From: Xylanibacter rarus
Lineage (GTDB): Bacteria; Bacteroidota; Bacteroidia; Bacteroidales; Bacteroidaceae
Assembly: GCF_001275135.1 (NCBI RefSeq)
Contig: NZ_LFQU01000023.1
Span: 1 to 58,933, forward strand
Direction: 5' to 3'
Length of the DNA: 58,933 bases
Under the pieces are notes generated by a model. That model worked only from the letters and a program-made list of their open reading frames with translations. It did not search any database and had not been told where the DNA came from. Positions within the stretch are counted from its first letter, which is position 1, and each line of letters starts with the position of its first letter. The position numbers and the translations under genes were made by a program. This document shows positions 24,466 through 33,723 of the stretch, piece by piece.

Positions 24466-25347
24466 ATGAACATTCACGAACTAATGCCTAAATTTCCGCC
24501 TTCGTGCTATATCAAGGAGCAGATATTGCTGGTCAATCCGAACGAGTTTCACCGACTTGAAGGTATCGACATTGATAGCAGCAGGGTATTCATTGTTGTG
24601 AGCGAAGGCTGTATTGACATAAATCTAAACGGAAAAAGGTGCCACATAGAAAGTTGCTCGTGCATAGACAGCCTTGACACTGTGACCATACGAATAGAGA
24701 AATGTGAAAAAGATGCAAGGGCATGGTGCATGCTGGTTACATACACCTTTGCACGAAACTCGCTGAAAAACTTCAAGCCTGTGCCTATTGAGAAACTGCT
24801 GCAGACACAGGACATACCCATACACTCTTTCACAAAAGAAGCCATATTGCGAGTGGACACACAGCTAAGTTTTCTGGCTGACGCCATTGCCGCAAAGAAT
24901 CATTATTATCATAACGAACTGGCTGCCGTGTTCTACAAGAGCATGTGTCTGGAACTGGGCAACGCAATAATGTCGAACGAAACAACCATTGACGACATGC
25001 AGCAGGGTTGCAGGCGCAGCGAGGCCGTGGCGCTCGACTTCACCAAGCTCGTGACAAAATATTTCACCAGGCAACATAACATAGACTTTTACGCCCAGGC
25101 CCTGAACATGTCGGCAAAGCATCTTACAAGAATAATAAAGAACACAATGGGCAGGACGCCTCATACGGTTATCTGCGACGAGATAACACACGAGGCAATG
25201 GCGCTGCTCGACGACGACAGAATGACCATAGGACTTATATCCGAAAAACTAGGTTTCTCGGATCAGGCGGCATTCTGCAAATTCTTCAAAAGGCAGGTGA
25301 GCATATCGCCTACTGAATACAGATTGAAAAACAAGAAGTCTGACTAA
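24466..25347 (+). CDS. AraC family transcriptional regulator
   Basis: 293 residues from ATG 24466. The frame is open further upstream, but that part is Cys/Lys-rich, unlike the family, and precedes the likely transcription start. The N-terminal half (1-170) is a cupin-like sensor domain. The C-terminal 100 residues hold the two helix-turn-helix motifs: FYAQALNMSAKHLTRIIKN (first) and IGLISEKLGFSDQAAFCKFFKR (second), followed by SPTEYR, the standard AraC ending. It is divergent from the RND efflux operon with about 260 bases between the start codons. This is a common arrangement for a local activator of efflux genes; that target is inference. Confidence 0.9.
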   Translation: MNIHELMPKFPPSCYIKEQILLVNPNEFHRLEGIDIDSSRVFIVVSEGCIDINLNGKRCHIESCSCIDSLDTVTIRIEKCEKDARAWCMLVTYTFARNSLKNFKPVPIEKLLQTQDIPIHSFTKEAILRVDTQLSFLADAIAAKNHYYHNELAAVFYKSMCLELGNAIMSNETTIDDMQQGCRRSEAVALDFTKLVTKYFTRQHNIDFYAQALNMSAKHLTRIIKNTMGRTPHTVICDEITHEAMALLDDDRMTIGLISEKLGFSDQAAFCKFFKRQVSISPTEYRLKNKKSD

Positions 25348-25524
25348 TTGCTAAAGCAAGGTGCGTATTTGTACACAAGCCCAATTCTGCCCATTAGACT
25401 CAGCGCTCAATACAACACGTTCCTTGCTTCATCAGAATAATTTATCAGCCCGCCTGAGATATAATGTATCTGTCCGAATGCCAAGGCATCTCAAGCAATG
25501 ATGCTCATGTCCGACACAGACACA

Positions 25525-26148
25525 CTAAAAAACATATCCTAGATTCACAAAAAAGTTACTGTTCTTCAGGCTGATATCATCTTCTGTCTTGTTGATGTTC
25601 TTCAGGCCTATTTCATAGCCGAAACCTACATAAGCGTTCTTGGCGGCAATAAGACCTACTCCCATATGCAAGCCGGTGTCATAACGCTCAAGCACTCCGT
25701 TGTCTCCGAATGTATCAAGATCATCCATTATTTCGCCAGATATGCCATATGCAAAGTATGGACCTACGTTTACCTGCAACTGGGTATTGCGGTTAAAGTC
25801 ATATCTGTAAGAGAGCAACAAAGGCAGCTCTATATAGTTTGCGTCTATTCTGTTGTTCTCCCTACCCTTTCCTTTTACGCCCTTGGCTGTATATTGCAGT
25901 CCGGTCTTTACATAAAGGCTCCTTATTATCGGGATGTGTGCATAGGCTCCGGCATTATATTGCAAAGAATATTTCTCGTTTGTGATATCACCCGTAAGCT
26001 TCGACATGTTTAAGCCTAACTCTATGCTGAACCGCACGCCATGATCGGCTTTATTTGTTGATAATTGCGGAGGGCTTCCATCATTCTGCGACATCACTGA
26101 CAGATGTGCAAAGAACGCAATAACAAGAATAAATATCGTCTTCTTCAT
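25525..26148 (-). CDS. Outer-membrane beta-barrel protein (PorT-like / OMP_b-brl_2)
   Basis: 207 residues. A signal peptide covers residues 1-20 (ending SVMSQ). Alternating amphipathic strands make an eight-stranded barrel: RFSIELGLNMSKL near 39, LYVKTGLQYTAKG near 78, YIELPLLLSYRYDF near 106, QLQVNVGPYFAYG near 123 and HMGVGLIAAKNAYVGFGYEIG near 160. The protein ends with Phe, the signal used by the BAM insertion machinery. Small barrels of this family have varied or unknown roles. It is convergent with the AraC gene and appears monocistronic. Confidence 0.85.
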   Translation of the reverse strand: MKKTIFILVIAFFAHLSVMSQNDGSPPQLSTNKADHGVRFSIELGLNMSKLTGDITNEKYSLQYNAGAYAHIPIIRSLYVKTGLQYTAKGVKGKGRENNRIDANYIELPLLLSYRYDFNRNTQLQVNVGPYFAYGISGEIMDDLDTFGDNGVLERYDTGLHMGVGLIAAKNAYVGFGYEIGLKNINKTEDDISLKNSNFFVNLGYVF

Positions 26149-26445
26149 TTTCGTATAGATTTATGTTTTACCTAAATTGATGCAAATCCATTTCAAGGCG
26201 TACCCGCCAGGCAGACATATAGACGGCCAAGGTGCATCGCAGTCACGCAACAGCTACATGATATTATGCAAATGCAACAGGCCTGCAAGCTGCTGAATAT
26301 ACGGATAACCTTTGCGGGTATTTCATCGTAGATCATATTCGTCTGTATTTAATCTCTGTAAAAACGTTTAAGGTCATAAAAGGTATCTCTTCATTCACTC
26401 GTTGGCATACAGTCATCACCATAAGTTTACGGCTATAAAGATACG

Positions 26446-26487
26446 AAAAATATTCTAACTCTGATTAATAAGAGTTAGAATATTTTT
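26446..26487. terminator. Perfect 17-bp hairpin, orphan terminator-like structure
   Basis: AAAAATATTCTAACTCT (26446-26462) and its exact complement (26471-26487) enclose an 8-base loop; both flanks are A- or T-rich, so either strand would give a stem followed by T residues. No annotated gene ends nearby on either strand, so it may end a leftward or rightward transcript not recognised here. Confidence 0.5.
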
Positions 26488-26764
26488 ACACTTTGCGCGA
26501 TTTTATCATAATCGCTCACCATGATTCTGCCGGATTATCATTTTATATTGAGCAGACTATCGTTTGCCATTTTAAGTCATAGCAGACTATGTCTGAAAAA
26601 GAATGACGACAATAATACCACAAGAACAAATAAGCGGATGAAGACATCGGTATACCTGTTGAATAGAGTCACAGTCAGTCTTATCCGCAATAAACATTTA
26701 ACCATACAATATAAGACAATCTGCTGTCTGCCATGGAAGCGCTAAAAGCATAATCACCTGCTAA

Positions 26765-26855
26765 CATGCACGATGCAAAAGGTGCTGAACGGCAACACAA
26801 AAGGTATGCTTTTGCCCTATAAAACATGGCTTTTCACAAGCTGAAAGGGCACAAG
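26765..26855. repeat. Short A4/T4 interspersed repeat block, copy 2
   Basis: Units such as TGCAAAAGGTGC, CACAAAAGGTATGCTTTTGC, AAAACATGGCTTTTCAC and GCTGAAAGGGCAC alternate about every 20 bases, like the blocks at 1419-1490 and 53333-53400. It directly abuts copy B of the inverted-ended element. Confidence 0.55.
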
Positions 26856-26884
26856 TTATACAGATGAACAGCAGCAAGGAAAGT

Positions 26885-27110
26885 AAAAATTGTTTTATAA
26901 AAAACTCGTCACTCATCACATCTGCACCTAACTCACAGAATATCAACACATTATGGTGTGACGAGTTGTATTAAGGAAACATCACAACGGCACAGCGGCA
27001 TACCGGCGTGATGAGTTCACCCTGCAACTCATCACGCCATAAAATATTGTTGCTCAAGGTTTTAGACAAGAATGTGACGAGTGACAAGTTTTTAATAAAA
27101 ACTTTTTATT
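26885..27110. repeat. Interspersed repeat element with inverted ends, copy B (GTGACGAGT family)
   Basis: The left end has an A/T run then GTCACTCATCACATCTGCAC (26908-26927), nearly identical to copy A. The right end has GTGACGAGTGAC (27074-27085) then an A/T run. Inside is a perfect 13-base hairpin: GGCGTGATGAGTT 27005-27017 with AACTCATCACGCC 27026-27038. Copy B is about 226 bases against roughly 496 for copy A; the difference is mostly interior sequence. Confidence 0.7.
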
Positions 27111-27130
27111 TCATTATATTAGTTACCTTT

Positions 27131-27213
27131 TCTGATTTTGGTTGACTTCTAACAGTCTTTTACCTGATTAAAGTTGACTTTGGCTTAACCTATAACTGTT
27201 ATTGTTGTTGACT
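27131..27213. repeat. Degenerate 32-34 base direct repeats with GTTGACT
   Basis: GTTGACT occurs at 27141, 27173 and 27207. The first two sit in the longer match CTGATT-NNN-GTTGACTT with a period of 32 bases. No function is known; the repeats lie between the repeat element and the ribosomal-cluster terminator. Confidence 0.35.
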
Positions 27214-27432
27214 CAATAACTAGAAAATAAACATACAGCTTTTGCAAATCCAGCAATAACTGCACGGGTCGAAAATTAAATTATTGGCATGTTGGTCAAA
27301 ATAAAATCTTGGACCTGCCTCTTGCTTTTCTGATTCATCTGGAAATATAAGAAAGTGCGCCTAACTGATAAAATATTGCACACGCGCCATTGGCCCGGCA
27401 TAGCCTCTTCATTATTGAGAAAATAATGATAT

Positions 27433-27468
27433 AAAAAAAGCGCCTTTTCCCTCACGGGAAAAAGCGCT
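27433..27468 (-). terminator. Intrinsic terminator of the ribosomal supercluster
   Basis: AGCGCCTTTTCCC and GGGAAAAAGCGCT (27439-27468) form a 13-base stem with one mismatch and a 4-base loop. On the minus strand it is followed by seven T residues. It begins 25 bases after the rplQ stop and is the only strong terminator seen downstream in this gene cluster. Confidence 0.85.
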
Positions 27469-27492
27469 ATTGTAGAGATATATTCGACGTTA

Positions 27493-27987
27493 TTATTCTG
27501 CCTTAGCTTCTTCTGTAGCTGTTTCCTCTGCTGCAGTCTCAGTTGCAGGAGTTTCAGCAGCTTCAGCAGCCTTAGAGCGGCGGCTACGACGAGTCTTCTT
27601 GGCAGCCTTGGGAGCCTTAGCCATGTTCTCATCATAATCAACGAGCTCTATGAAGCACATTTCAGCAGCGTCACCTTGACGGAAGCCCAGCTTTATGATT
27701 CTGGTGTATCCGCCCGGACGGTCAGCCACCTTAGTAGAAATCTCTTTGAACAGCTCTGTAACGGCATACTTGTTCTGCAGATAGCGGAAAACTACACGGC
27801 GAGATGTTGTTGTGTCATTCTTAGAACGTGTTATCAGAGGTTCTACATATTTTTTCAAGGCCTTAGCCTTAGCGAGAGTCGTAGTGATTCTTTTGTGCAT
27901 TATCAACGATACAGCCATGTTAGCAAGCATAGCCTTACGGTGAGATGCAGTACGACTCAGATGGTTGAATTTCTTATTATGTCTCAT
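27493..27987 (-). CDS. rplQ: 50S ribosomal protein L17
   Basis: 164 residues from ATG 27987 ([13 protein letters not shown]). An in-frame start further upstream would add 17 residues not found in the family and is rejected. The core (1-118) is normal L17, which binds 23S rRNA at the outer face of the large subunit. Residues 120-164 are an Ala/Lys then Ala/Glu/Thr-rich tail, typical of Bacteroidota L17. It is the last gene of the cluster, 69 bases after rpoA. Confidence 0.97.
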   Translation of the reverse strand: MRHNKKFNHLSRTASHRKAMLANMAVSLIMHKRITTTLAKAKALKKYVEPLITRSKNDTTTSRRVVFRYLQNKYAVTELFKEISTKVADRPGGYTRIIKLGFRQGDAAEMCFIELVDYDENMAKAPKAAKKTRRSRRSKAAEAAETPATETAAEETATEEAKAE

Positions 27988-28056
27988 TTTTGTTTTCTTT
28001 TGCGATAAATCGGCATGCCCGGCGCAGGTATCAGCCATGCGCCGGATTATGCACGG

Positions 28057-29049
28057 TTACTCTTTATCTAATTTGTACTTAGAAATATCGGTACCAAACG
28101 ACAGATTCAGACTCTCGAGCAAATCATCAAGCTCTGAAAGCGATTTCTTACCGAAGTTGCGGAACTTGAGAAGGTCGGTCTTGTTGTACTGAACCAAATC
28201 GCCAAGAGTCTCAACATCAGCAGCCTTAAGACAGTTAAGCGCACGAACAGAAAGATTCATGTCTATGAGCTTTGTCTTGAGCAACTGGCGCATGTGGAGT
28301 ATCTCTTCGTCGAATTCCTGATTACCGTCAACATCATTGTTCTCAAGAGTGATCTTCTCGTCAGAGAACAGCATGAAGTGGTAAATAAGAATCTTGGCAG
28401 CCTCCTTAAGAGCGTCCTTCGGGTGAATGGAACCGTCCGTCGTAACTTCAATAACCAGCTTGTCGTAGTCGGTCTTCTGTTCAACACGATACGGCTCAAC
28501 TGAATATTTCACGTTACGGATCGGAGTGTAAATAGAATCGATTGGAATAACGTTGACGTCAGTGCAGAACTCACGGTTCTCGTCAGCAGGAACGTATCCG
28601 CGTCCTTTATTTATAGTGAGATCAATCTGCATTGAAGCTTTGGCATCTAAATGACAAATCACCAAATCAGGGTTTAACACTTCAAATCCAGTCAGATACT
28701 TACCTATATCACCTGCTTTGAACTCTGTTGAATTCTCTACGGTGACACTAACTTTTTCGTTCTCGAATTCTTCTACTACTTGCTTGAATCTTACTTGTTT
28801 CAAATTCAAGATAATGTTGGTAACATCCTCCTTTACGCCAGGTACAGAGGAAAACTCATGCTCAACACCCGAAATACGGATTGTGTTGATAGCATAACCC
28901 TCAAGCGATGAAAGAAGAATGCGGCGCAATGAGTTACCGATGGTAACGCCAAAGCCTGGCTCCAAAGGACGAAATTCGAACTTGCCGAATTTGTCTGTCG
29001 CCTCCAACATTACAACTTTATCAGGTTTTTGAAATGCTAATATCGCCAT
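28057..29049 (-). CDS. rpoA: RNA polymerase alpha subunit
   Basis: 330 residues. The N-terminal assembly domain (1-230; [20 protein letters not shown] near 34) dimerises and nucleates beta and beta-prime. An acidic linker and the C-terminal domain (about 250-320; [23 protein letters not shown] and [11 protein letters not shown]) contact activators and, in many bacteria, upstream promoter DNA. It is full length. Located between rpsD (13 bases upstream) and rplQ, as in most bacteria. Confidence 0.98.
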   Translation of the reverse strand: MAILAFQKPDKVVMLEATDKFGKFEFRPLEPGFGVTIGNSLRRILLSSLEGYAINTIRISGVEHEFSSVPGVKEDVTNIILNLKQVRFKQVVEEFENEKVSVTVENSTEFKAGDIGKYLTGFEVLNPDLVICHLDAKASMQIDLTINKGRGYVPADENREFCTDVNVIPIDSIYTPIRNVKYSVEPYRVEQKTDYDKLVIEVTTDGSIHPKDALKEAAKILIYHFMLFSDEKITLENNDVDGNQEFDEEILHMRQLLKTKLIDMNLSVRALNCLKAADVETLGDLVQYNKTDLLKFRNFGKKSLSELDDLLESLNLSFGTDISKYKLDKE

Positions 29050-29061
29050 TAATTTAATGAT

Positions 29062-29667
29062 TTATTTAGAGTACAACTCAACGATTAACTGTTCCTTAAT
29101 GTTCTCCGGTATGTCAGCACGCTCCGGCTTGTGCAGAAGCTTGCCGCTCTTTGTGTTTTCATCCCACTCCAACCAAGGATACTTGCTGTGATTGAAACCA
29201 GCCAAAGCTGCTTCAATAACCTCAAGAGACTTAGCCTTCTCACGAACACCTACTACCTGACCGGGAGCAACTGAATATGAAGGAATGTTAACTACCTTAC
29301 CGTCAACAACAATATGCTTATGACTAACCAGCTGACGAGCTGCAGCACGTGTAGGAGCAATTCCAAGGCGGAACACTACGTTGTCAAGACGGCACTCAAG
29401 GCTCTGGAGCAATACCTCACCGGTAATACCGTCTGCCTTTGCTGCCTTCTCGAACAGATTACGGAACTGACGCTCAAGCACACCATAAGTGTATTTAGCT
29501 TTCTGCTTCTCTGCCAACATGACACCATACTCAGACATCTTTCTGCGACGATTATTGCCATGCTGTCCAGGAGGGAAGTTTCTCCTAGACAAAACTTTGT
29601 CAGCGCCGAAAATGGGTTCACCAAAACGACGCGCAATTTTTGATTTCGGACCTGTATATCTAGCCAT
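29062..29667 (-). CDS. rpsD: 30S ribosomal protein S4
   Basis: 201 residues. S4 is a primary 16S rRNA binder that nucleates the 30S body and lines the mRNA entry. The S4 RNA-binding domain is at about 92-155 ([30 protein letters not shown]). The N-terminus ([16 protein letters not shown]) lacks the zinc-binding cysteines of the C-plus form. In E. coli S4 represses the alpha operon; no equivalent leader was identified here. Confidence 0.97.
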   Translation of the reverse strand: MARYTGPKSKIARRFGEPIFGADKVLSRRNFPPGQHGNNRRRKMSEYGVMLAEKQKAKYTYGVLERQFRNLFEKAAKADGITGEVLLQSLECRLDNVVFRLGIAPTRAAARQLVSHKHIVVDGKVVNIPSYSVAPGQVVGVREKAKSLEVIEAALAGFNHSKYPWLEWDENTKSGKLLHKPERADIPENIKEQLIVELYSK

Positions 29668-29736
29668 AATAATTTAAAATACTTTGTTTTATTGTGCCAT
29701 CCTGCACAACGCAGGATGGCGGATTTGTGTACTTGA

Positions 29737-30126
29737 TTAAACTCTTCTTCTCTTTGGAGGACGGCAACCGTTGTGGGGTAACGGTGTTACGTCGATAATC
29801 TCTGTTACTTCGATTCCGGCACCGTGTACGGCACGGATAGCTGACTCACGGCCGTTACCCGGACCCTTAACATATGCCTTTACCTTACGGAGACCAAGGT
29901 CATAAGCTACTTTTGCACAATCCTCGGCAGCCATCTGAGCTGCATAAGGAGTATTCTTCTTTGAGCCGCGGAAACCCATCTTTCCGGCTGAAGACCATGA
30001 AATAATCTGGCCCTCGCTGTTAGCCAAAGATACAATGATATTGTTGAAAGAGCTATGAACGTGAAGCTGGCCCATAGCGTCAACCTTTACATTTCTTTTT
30101 CTAGATGTTGCTGTTTTCTTTGCCAT
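29737..30126 (-). CDS. rpsK: 30S ribosomal protein S11
   Basis: 129 residues, full length, with the expected [14 protein letters not shown]-like segment and the basic ending [13 protein letters not shown]11 lies in the 30S platform near the mRNA exit and the E site. It starts 9 bases after rpsM; 69 bases separate it from rpsD. Confidence 0.97.
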   Translation of the reverse strand: MAKKTATSRKRNVKVDAMGQLHVHSSFNNIIVSLANSEGQIISWSSAGKMGFRGSKKNTPYAAQMAAEDCAKVAYDLGLRKVKAYVKGPGNGRESAIRAVHGAGIEVTEIIDVTPLPHNGCRPPKRRRV

Positions 30127-30135
30127 AACTAATTA

Positions 30136-30516
30136 TTATTTAGTAGCCTTTTTCTTATTAGCAACAGTCTTCTTCTTACCTTTACGGGTACGAGCATTAT
30201 TCTTTGTACTCTGACCGCGAACCGGAAGACCGTTACGATGACGAATTCCACGATAGCAACCAATATCCATCAGTCGCTTGATATTCATTTGGATCTCTGA
30301 ACGGAGATCACCTTCTACTTTGAATTCAGCGCCGATTATTTCACGGATCTTAGCTGCCTGATCGTCTGTCCAATCGCAGACCTTCAGGTCACGGCTTACG
30401 CCTGCTTTATCCAATATCTTTGCTGAACTACTTCGACCTATACCATAAATATAAGTCAATGCGATTTCGCCACGCTTATTCTGGGGCAAATCTACTCCAA
30501 CAATTCTTATTGCCAT
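30136..30516 (-). CDS. rpsM: 30S ribosomal protein S13
   Basis: 126 residues. S13 sits in the 30S head, contacts the P-site tRNA through its basic tail and makes the B1a/B1b bridges to the large subunit. Typical segments are [14 protein letters not shown] near 23 and [21 protein letters not shown] near 95. The Lys-rich end extends the tRNA-contact tail. Upstream neighbour is rpmJ, 30 bases away. Confidence 0.97.
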   Translation of the reverse strand: MAIRIVGVDLPQNKRGEIALTYIYGIGRSSSAKILDKAGVSRDLKVCDWTDDQAAKIREIIGAEFKVEGDLRSEIQMNIKRLMDIGCYRGIRHRNGLPVRGQSTKNNARTRKGKKKTVANKKKATK

Positions 30517-30546
30517 TTTTGTTAATTAATTAAAAAATTTAATGTT

Positions 30547-30663
30547 TTAGCCCTGACGTAATTTGTACTTAGGGTTTTTCTTGTTAATAACGTACAGACG
30601 ACCCTTACGACGAACGATTTTGCAATCGGGAGTACGTTTCTTTAATGATGCTCTTGTCTTCAT
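30547..30663 (-). CDS. rpmJ: 50S ribosomal protein L36 (zinc-free form)
   Basis: A 38-residue gene, ATG 30663 to TAA 30547, beginning [17 protein letters not shown] and ending [10 protein letters not shown]. It has a single Cys, so the four-ligand zinc site of classical L36 is absent; this C-minus form is usual in Bacteroidota. L36 stabilises 23S rRNA near the base of the L7/L12 stalk. It lies between infA (14 bases upstream) and rpsM, its standard place. Confidence 0.95.
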   Translation of the reverse strand: MKTRASLKKRTPDCKIVRRKGRLYVINKKNPKYKLRQG

Positions 30664-30677
30664 ATATCTCTATAAAA

Positions 30678-30896
30678 TTATTTGTATCTGAATACGATTC
30701 TGCCCTTTGTCAAATCATAAGGACTCATCTCAACTTTTACTTTATCTCCGGGAAGAATCTTAATATAATGCATTCTCATCTTACCCGAAATGTGAGCCGT
30801 TATAGGACAGCCATTCTCCAACTCTACACGGAACATTGCATTTGACAATGCCTCTACGATTGTTCCGTCCTGCTCTATTGCGTCTTGTTTTGCCAT
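30678..30896 (-). CDS. infA: Translation initiation factor IF-1
   Basis: 72 residues forming one OB fold. Segments [19 protein letters not shown] and [21 protein letters not shown] are diagnostic. IF-1 occupies the 30S A site during initiation and assists IF-2 and IF-3. It follows map by 8 bases. Confidence 0.97.
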   Translation of the reverse strand: MAKQDAIEQDGTIVEALSNAMFRVELENGCPITAHISGKMRMHYIKILPGDKVKVEMSPYDLTKGRIVFRYK

Positions 30897-30904
30897 ATTT
30901 AAAA

Positions 30905-31699
30905 TTAATTTCTTTCTAATCGTTCAACTTCCTCAAAAGAAGATAAAATTTCTGCCTTACCCCGATATATCGCTACTGTATGTTCAAAATGTGCAGCAGG
31001 TTTCCCGTCACATGTCTTTATCGTCCAACGGTCGGGCATCATACAAAGGGATCTGTCGCCCATCGTTATCATCGGTTCTATCGCAATACACATGCCTGCT
31101 TTAAGCAATACTCCCGAACCACTAGTGCCATAGTTTGGTACAGATGGATCTTCGTGCATCTCGCGTCCTATCCCATGTCCTGTCAGTTCTCTGACAACTC
31201 CATATCCTCGCGATTCGCAATGAGCCTGCACGGCATGACCGATATCACCAATATGCTTTCCGGCAACGGCATTCTCGATACCCAAATAAAGAGCCTCCTT
31301 GGTAGTCTGAAGCAACAGCTTCACTTCAGCCGAAACTTCGCCTACACAAAAAGTATAACAAGAATCACCATTAAAGCCGTTTAAAAGAGCACCACAGTCA
31401 ACAGATATTATATCGCCGTCACGAAGCACAGTCTTGTTGCCTGGTATTCCGTGAACAACTACATCATTTACAGAAGTACAGATGCTTGCCGGAAAAGGTT
31501 GTCCAAAAGGGTTAGGGTAATTTTTGAAGGTTGGTATTGCCCCATTGTCCCTGATGTAACTTTCTGCTATTTTATCCAACTGTAAAGTTGTAACACCGGG
31601 CTTGATATGCTTTGCTATCTCGCCCAAAGTGTTTCCAACTAACTGGTTGGCTTTTCGCATCAGTTCTATTTCATCTTCTGTCTTGAGAAATATCTTCAT
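30905..31699 (-). CDS. map: Methionine aminopeptidase, type I
   Basis: 264 residues. It removes the initiator Met from nascent proteins after deformylation. All expected active-site residues are present: His83, metal ligands Asp101, Asp112, His175 (TGHGIG), Glu208 and Glu239 (FEHTV). There is no N-terminal zinc-finger extension, as in E. coli-type enzymes. It lies 15 bases after secY; adk, which sits here in many bacteria, is missing. Confidence 0.96.
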   Translation of the reverse strand: MKIFLKTEDEIELMRKANQLVGNTLGEIAKHIKPGVTTLQLDKIAESYIRDNGAIPTFKNYPNPFGQPFPASICTSVNDVVVHGIPGNKTVLRDGDIISVDCGALLNGFNGDSCYTFCVGEVSAEVKLLLQTTKEALYLGIENAVAGKHIGDIGHAVQAHCESRGYGVVRELTGHGIGREMHEDPSVPNYGTSGSGVLLKAGMCIAIEPMITMGDRSLCMMPDRWTIKTCDGKPAAHFEHTVAIYRGKAEILSSFEEVERLERN

Positions 31700-31714
31700 T
31701 CAGTAAGAAATACT

Positions 31715-33058
31715 CTAATATGCAGAAACGCCGCCATTACGGCCTCTAATTCGACCTGAATTGAGCAAGCCATCGTAATGTCTCATCATCAAATGACTTT
31801 CGATCTGCTGGAGTGTGTCTATAACAACACCTACGAGAATGAGGAGAGATGTTCCACCAAAGAACTGAGAGAAAGCATCCTGAACATTCAGCAATCCAGC
31901 AAGAGCAGGCATTACAGCGATAAACGCAATAAAGAGTGAACCGGGGAATGTTATACGAGACATAACTGTATCGATATAATCAGCGGTGTCTTTACCTGGC
32001 TTGATGCCGGGTATAAAGCCATTATTACGCTTCATGTCTTCAGCCATCTGTGTCGCGTTCAGAGTCAATGCTGTATAAAAATATGTGAAAGCAATTATAA
32101 GTGCTGCAAACACAATATTATACAACAAGCTTCTGTGATCCATCAAAGAACGGATAATGTAACCGCTCTGGTCTGTTGAATACTGAACGATTGCCAACGG
32201 AATGAACATCAATGCCTGAGCAAAGATGATAGGCATAACGTTAGCAGCGAAGAGCTTCAACGGAACATACTGGCGTGCACCACCGTACTGCTTGTTACCG
32301 ACAATACGCTTAGCATACTGTACAGGTATTTTGCGAGTGCCCTGAACCAAGAGCAAAGATGCACAAACGACAGCATAAAGTATAAGTATCTCAACAATAA
32401 ACATAACGAGACCACCGCCAGTGATTGCCGTAAAGCGAGAGCTGACCTCCTGTATAAATGCCTGCGGCAGACGGGCGATGATTCCTATCATAATAATCAA
32501 TGAGATACCATTTCCAATGCCTTTATCCGTAATACGCTCACCGAGCCATAAAACGAACATACTACCTGCAGCAAGAATAATTGTTGCGGGTATCATGAAC
32601 ACTGACCAGTCAATGCCTGATGACAAAGCACCATAGGCCTGAATCTTCAGGTTCATCAAGTAAGAAGGAGCCTGGAACAAAAGAATTGCAACGGTAAGCA
32701 CACGTGTATACCAATTGATCTTCTTACGTCCACTCTCACCCTCACGCTGCATCTTCTGGAAATACGGCACTACAACTGCAAGCAGCTGCATTACGATAGA
32801 AGCTGAGATGTAAGGCATTATTCCCAATGCAAAGATAGAAGCATTGGAGAAAGCACCACCGGAGAACATGTCAAGCAGCGACATAAGACCGCCACTTGTC
32901 TGCGACTGCAATTTCTGCAACATTGATGGATCAATTCCTGGCAAAACAACAAATGATCCAAAACGATAAATTGCAACAAATGCTATGGTGATGAGGATTC
33001 GCTGACGCAAATCCTCAATCTTCCAACAGTTCTTCAGTGTCTCAATAAACTTTTTCAT
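31715..33058 (-). CDS. secY: Protein translocase channel subunit SecY
   Basis: 447 residues with ten membrane spans. The N-terminal WKIEDLRQRILITIAFVAIYRFGSFVVLPGID, the GGAFSNASIFALGIMPYISASIV plug/TM2 region, and the C-terminal RGRNGGVSAY are recognisable. It forms the conducting pore of the Sec translocon with SecE and SecG, exporting the many signal-peptide proteins seen in this window. It starts 4 bases after rplO, suggesting coupled translation. Confidence 0.97.
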   Translation of the reverse strand: MKKFIETLKNCWKIEDLRQRILITIAFVAIYRFGSFVVLPGIDPSMLQKLQSQTSGGLMSLLDMFSGGAFSNASIFALGIMPYISASIVMQLLAVVVPYFQKMQREGESGRKKINWYTRVLTVAILLFQAPSYLMNLKIQAYGALSSGIDWSVFMIPATIILAAGSMFVLWLGERITDKGIGNGISLIIMIGIIARLPQAFIQEVSSRFTAITGGGLVMFIVEILILYAVVCASLLLVQGTRKIPVQYAKRIVGNKQYGGARQYVPLKLFAANVMPIIFAQALMFIPLAIVQYSTDQSGYIIRSLMDHRSLLYNIVFAALIIAFTYFYTALTLNATQMAEDMKRNNGFIPGIKPGKDTADYIDTVMSRITFPGSLFIAFIAVMPALAGLLNVQDAFSQFFGGTSLLILVGVVIDTLQQIESHLMMRHYDGLLNSGRIRGRNGGVSAY

Positions 33059-33062
33059 TTAC

Positions 33063-33509
33063 TTAGATTATTGTTGTGTTACCACCAACTGCCTTGATAG
33101 CCTCTTCAGCAGTCTTAGAGAAAGCATGAGCTTCCACTTCCAATTTTGCTTTCAATTCACCATTTCCGAGAATCTTAACCAACTCTTTACCATTGGTAAG
33201 ACCAGCAGCCTTCAGTTCCTGAATGCCGATCTTTGTAAGATTCTTTGCCTCAGCAATCTCCTGAAGCGTAGAAAGGTTTACAGCAAAATACTCCTTATGG
33301 TTAATATTCTTGAATCCAGCCTTCGGTATACGACGCTGCAAAGGCATCTGACCACCTTCGAATCCAATCTTTCTCTTATAACCAGAACGTGCCTTAGCAC
33401 CCTTGTGACCACGTGTAGACGTTCCACCAAGGCCAGAACCTGGTCCACGGCCGATACGGCGGCGTGAATGAGTAGAACCTGCAGCTGGTTTCAAATTATT
33501 TAGTTTCAT
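33063..33509 (-). CDS. rplO: 50S ribosomal protein L15
   Basis: 148 residues. The N-terminal basic extension (SRRRIGRGPGSGLGGTSTRGHKG) runs into the rRNA core and the C-terminal globular domain sits on the solvent side. L15 is a late assembly protein of the large subunit. It lies between rpmD (26 bases upstream) and secY. Confidence 0.97.
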   Translation of the reverse strand: MKLNNLKPAAGSTHSRRRIGRGPGSGLGGTSTRGHKGAKARSGYKRKIGFEGGQMPLQRRIPKAGFKNINHKEYFAVNLSTLQEIAEAKNLTKIGIQELKAAGLTNGKELVKILGNGELKAKLEVEAHAFSKTAEEAIKAVGGNTTII

Positions 33510-33535
33510 AATCGTTTCTTTTTTAATGTGAGTTA

Positions 33536-33712
33536 TTATTCAATAACGGTTACCAGATGGTGAACCTTCCTTATCATACCGCGAAGGGTAGGACTATCTT
33601 CACGCTCTACGACCTGAGATATTTTACGTAAACCAAGAGCCGCAAGTGTACGTTTCTGGTCTAGCGGAGCACCAATTTTACTTTTAATCTGCTTGATCTT
33701 TATTGTTGCCAT
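33536..33712 (-). CDS. rpmD: 50S ribosomal protein L30
   Basis: 58 residues, ATG 33712 to TAA 33536, beginning MATIKIKQIKSKIG and including RTLAALGLRK and GMIRKVHHLVTV, the standard L30 core. Its ATG follows a Shine-Dalgarno-like AGGAGA. L30 is a small non-essential protein near the 5S rRNA side of the large subunit. Between rpsE and rplO, as expected. Confidence 0.95.
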   Translation of the reverse strand: MATIKIKQIKSKIGAPLDQKRTLAALGLRKISQVVEREDSPTLRGMIRKVHHLVTVIE

Positions 33713-33723
33713 ATTATTATCTC

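Larger units (their letters stand above)
26149..27432. other. Gene-free block with repeats between the beta-barrel gene and the ribosomal cluster
   Basis: No credible gene occurs in about 1.3 kb. It contains a perfect hairpin (26446-26487), a short-repeat block (26765-26855), copy B of the inverted-ended element (26885-27110) and a run of GTTGACT direct repeats (27131-27213). The remainder (26160-26440 and 27215-27420) shows nothing recognisable. Confidence 0.7.
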
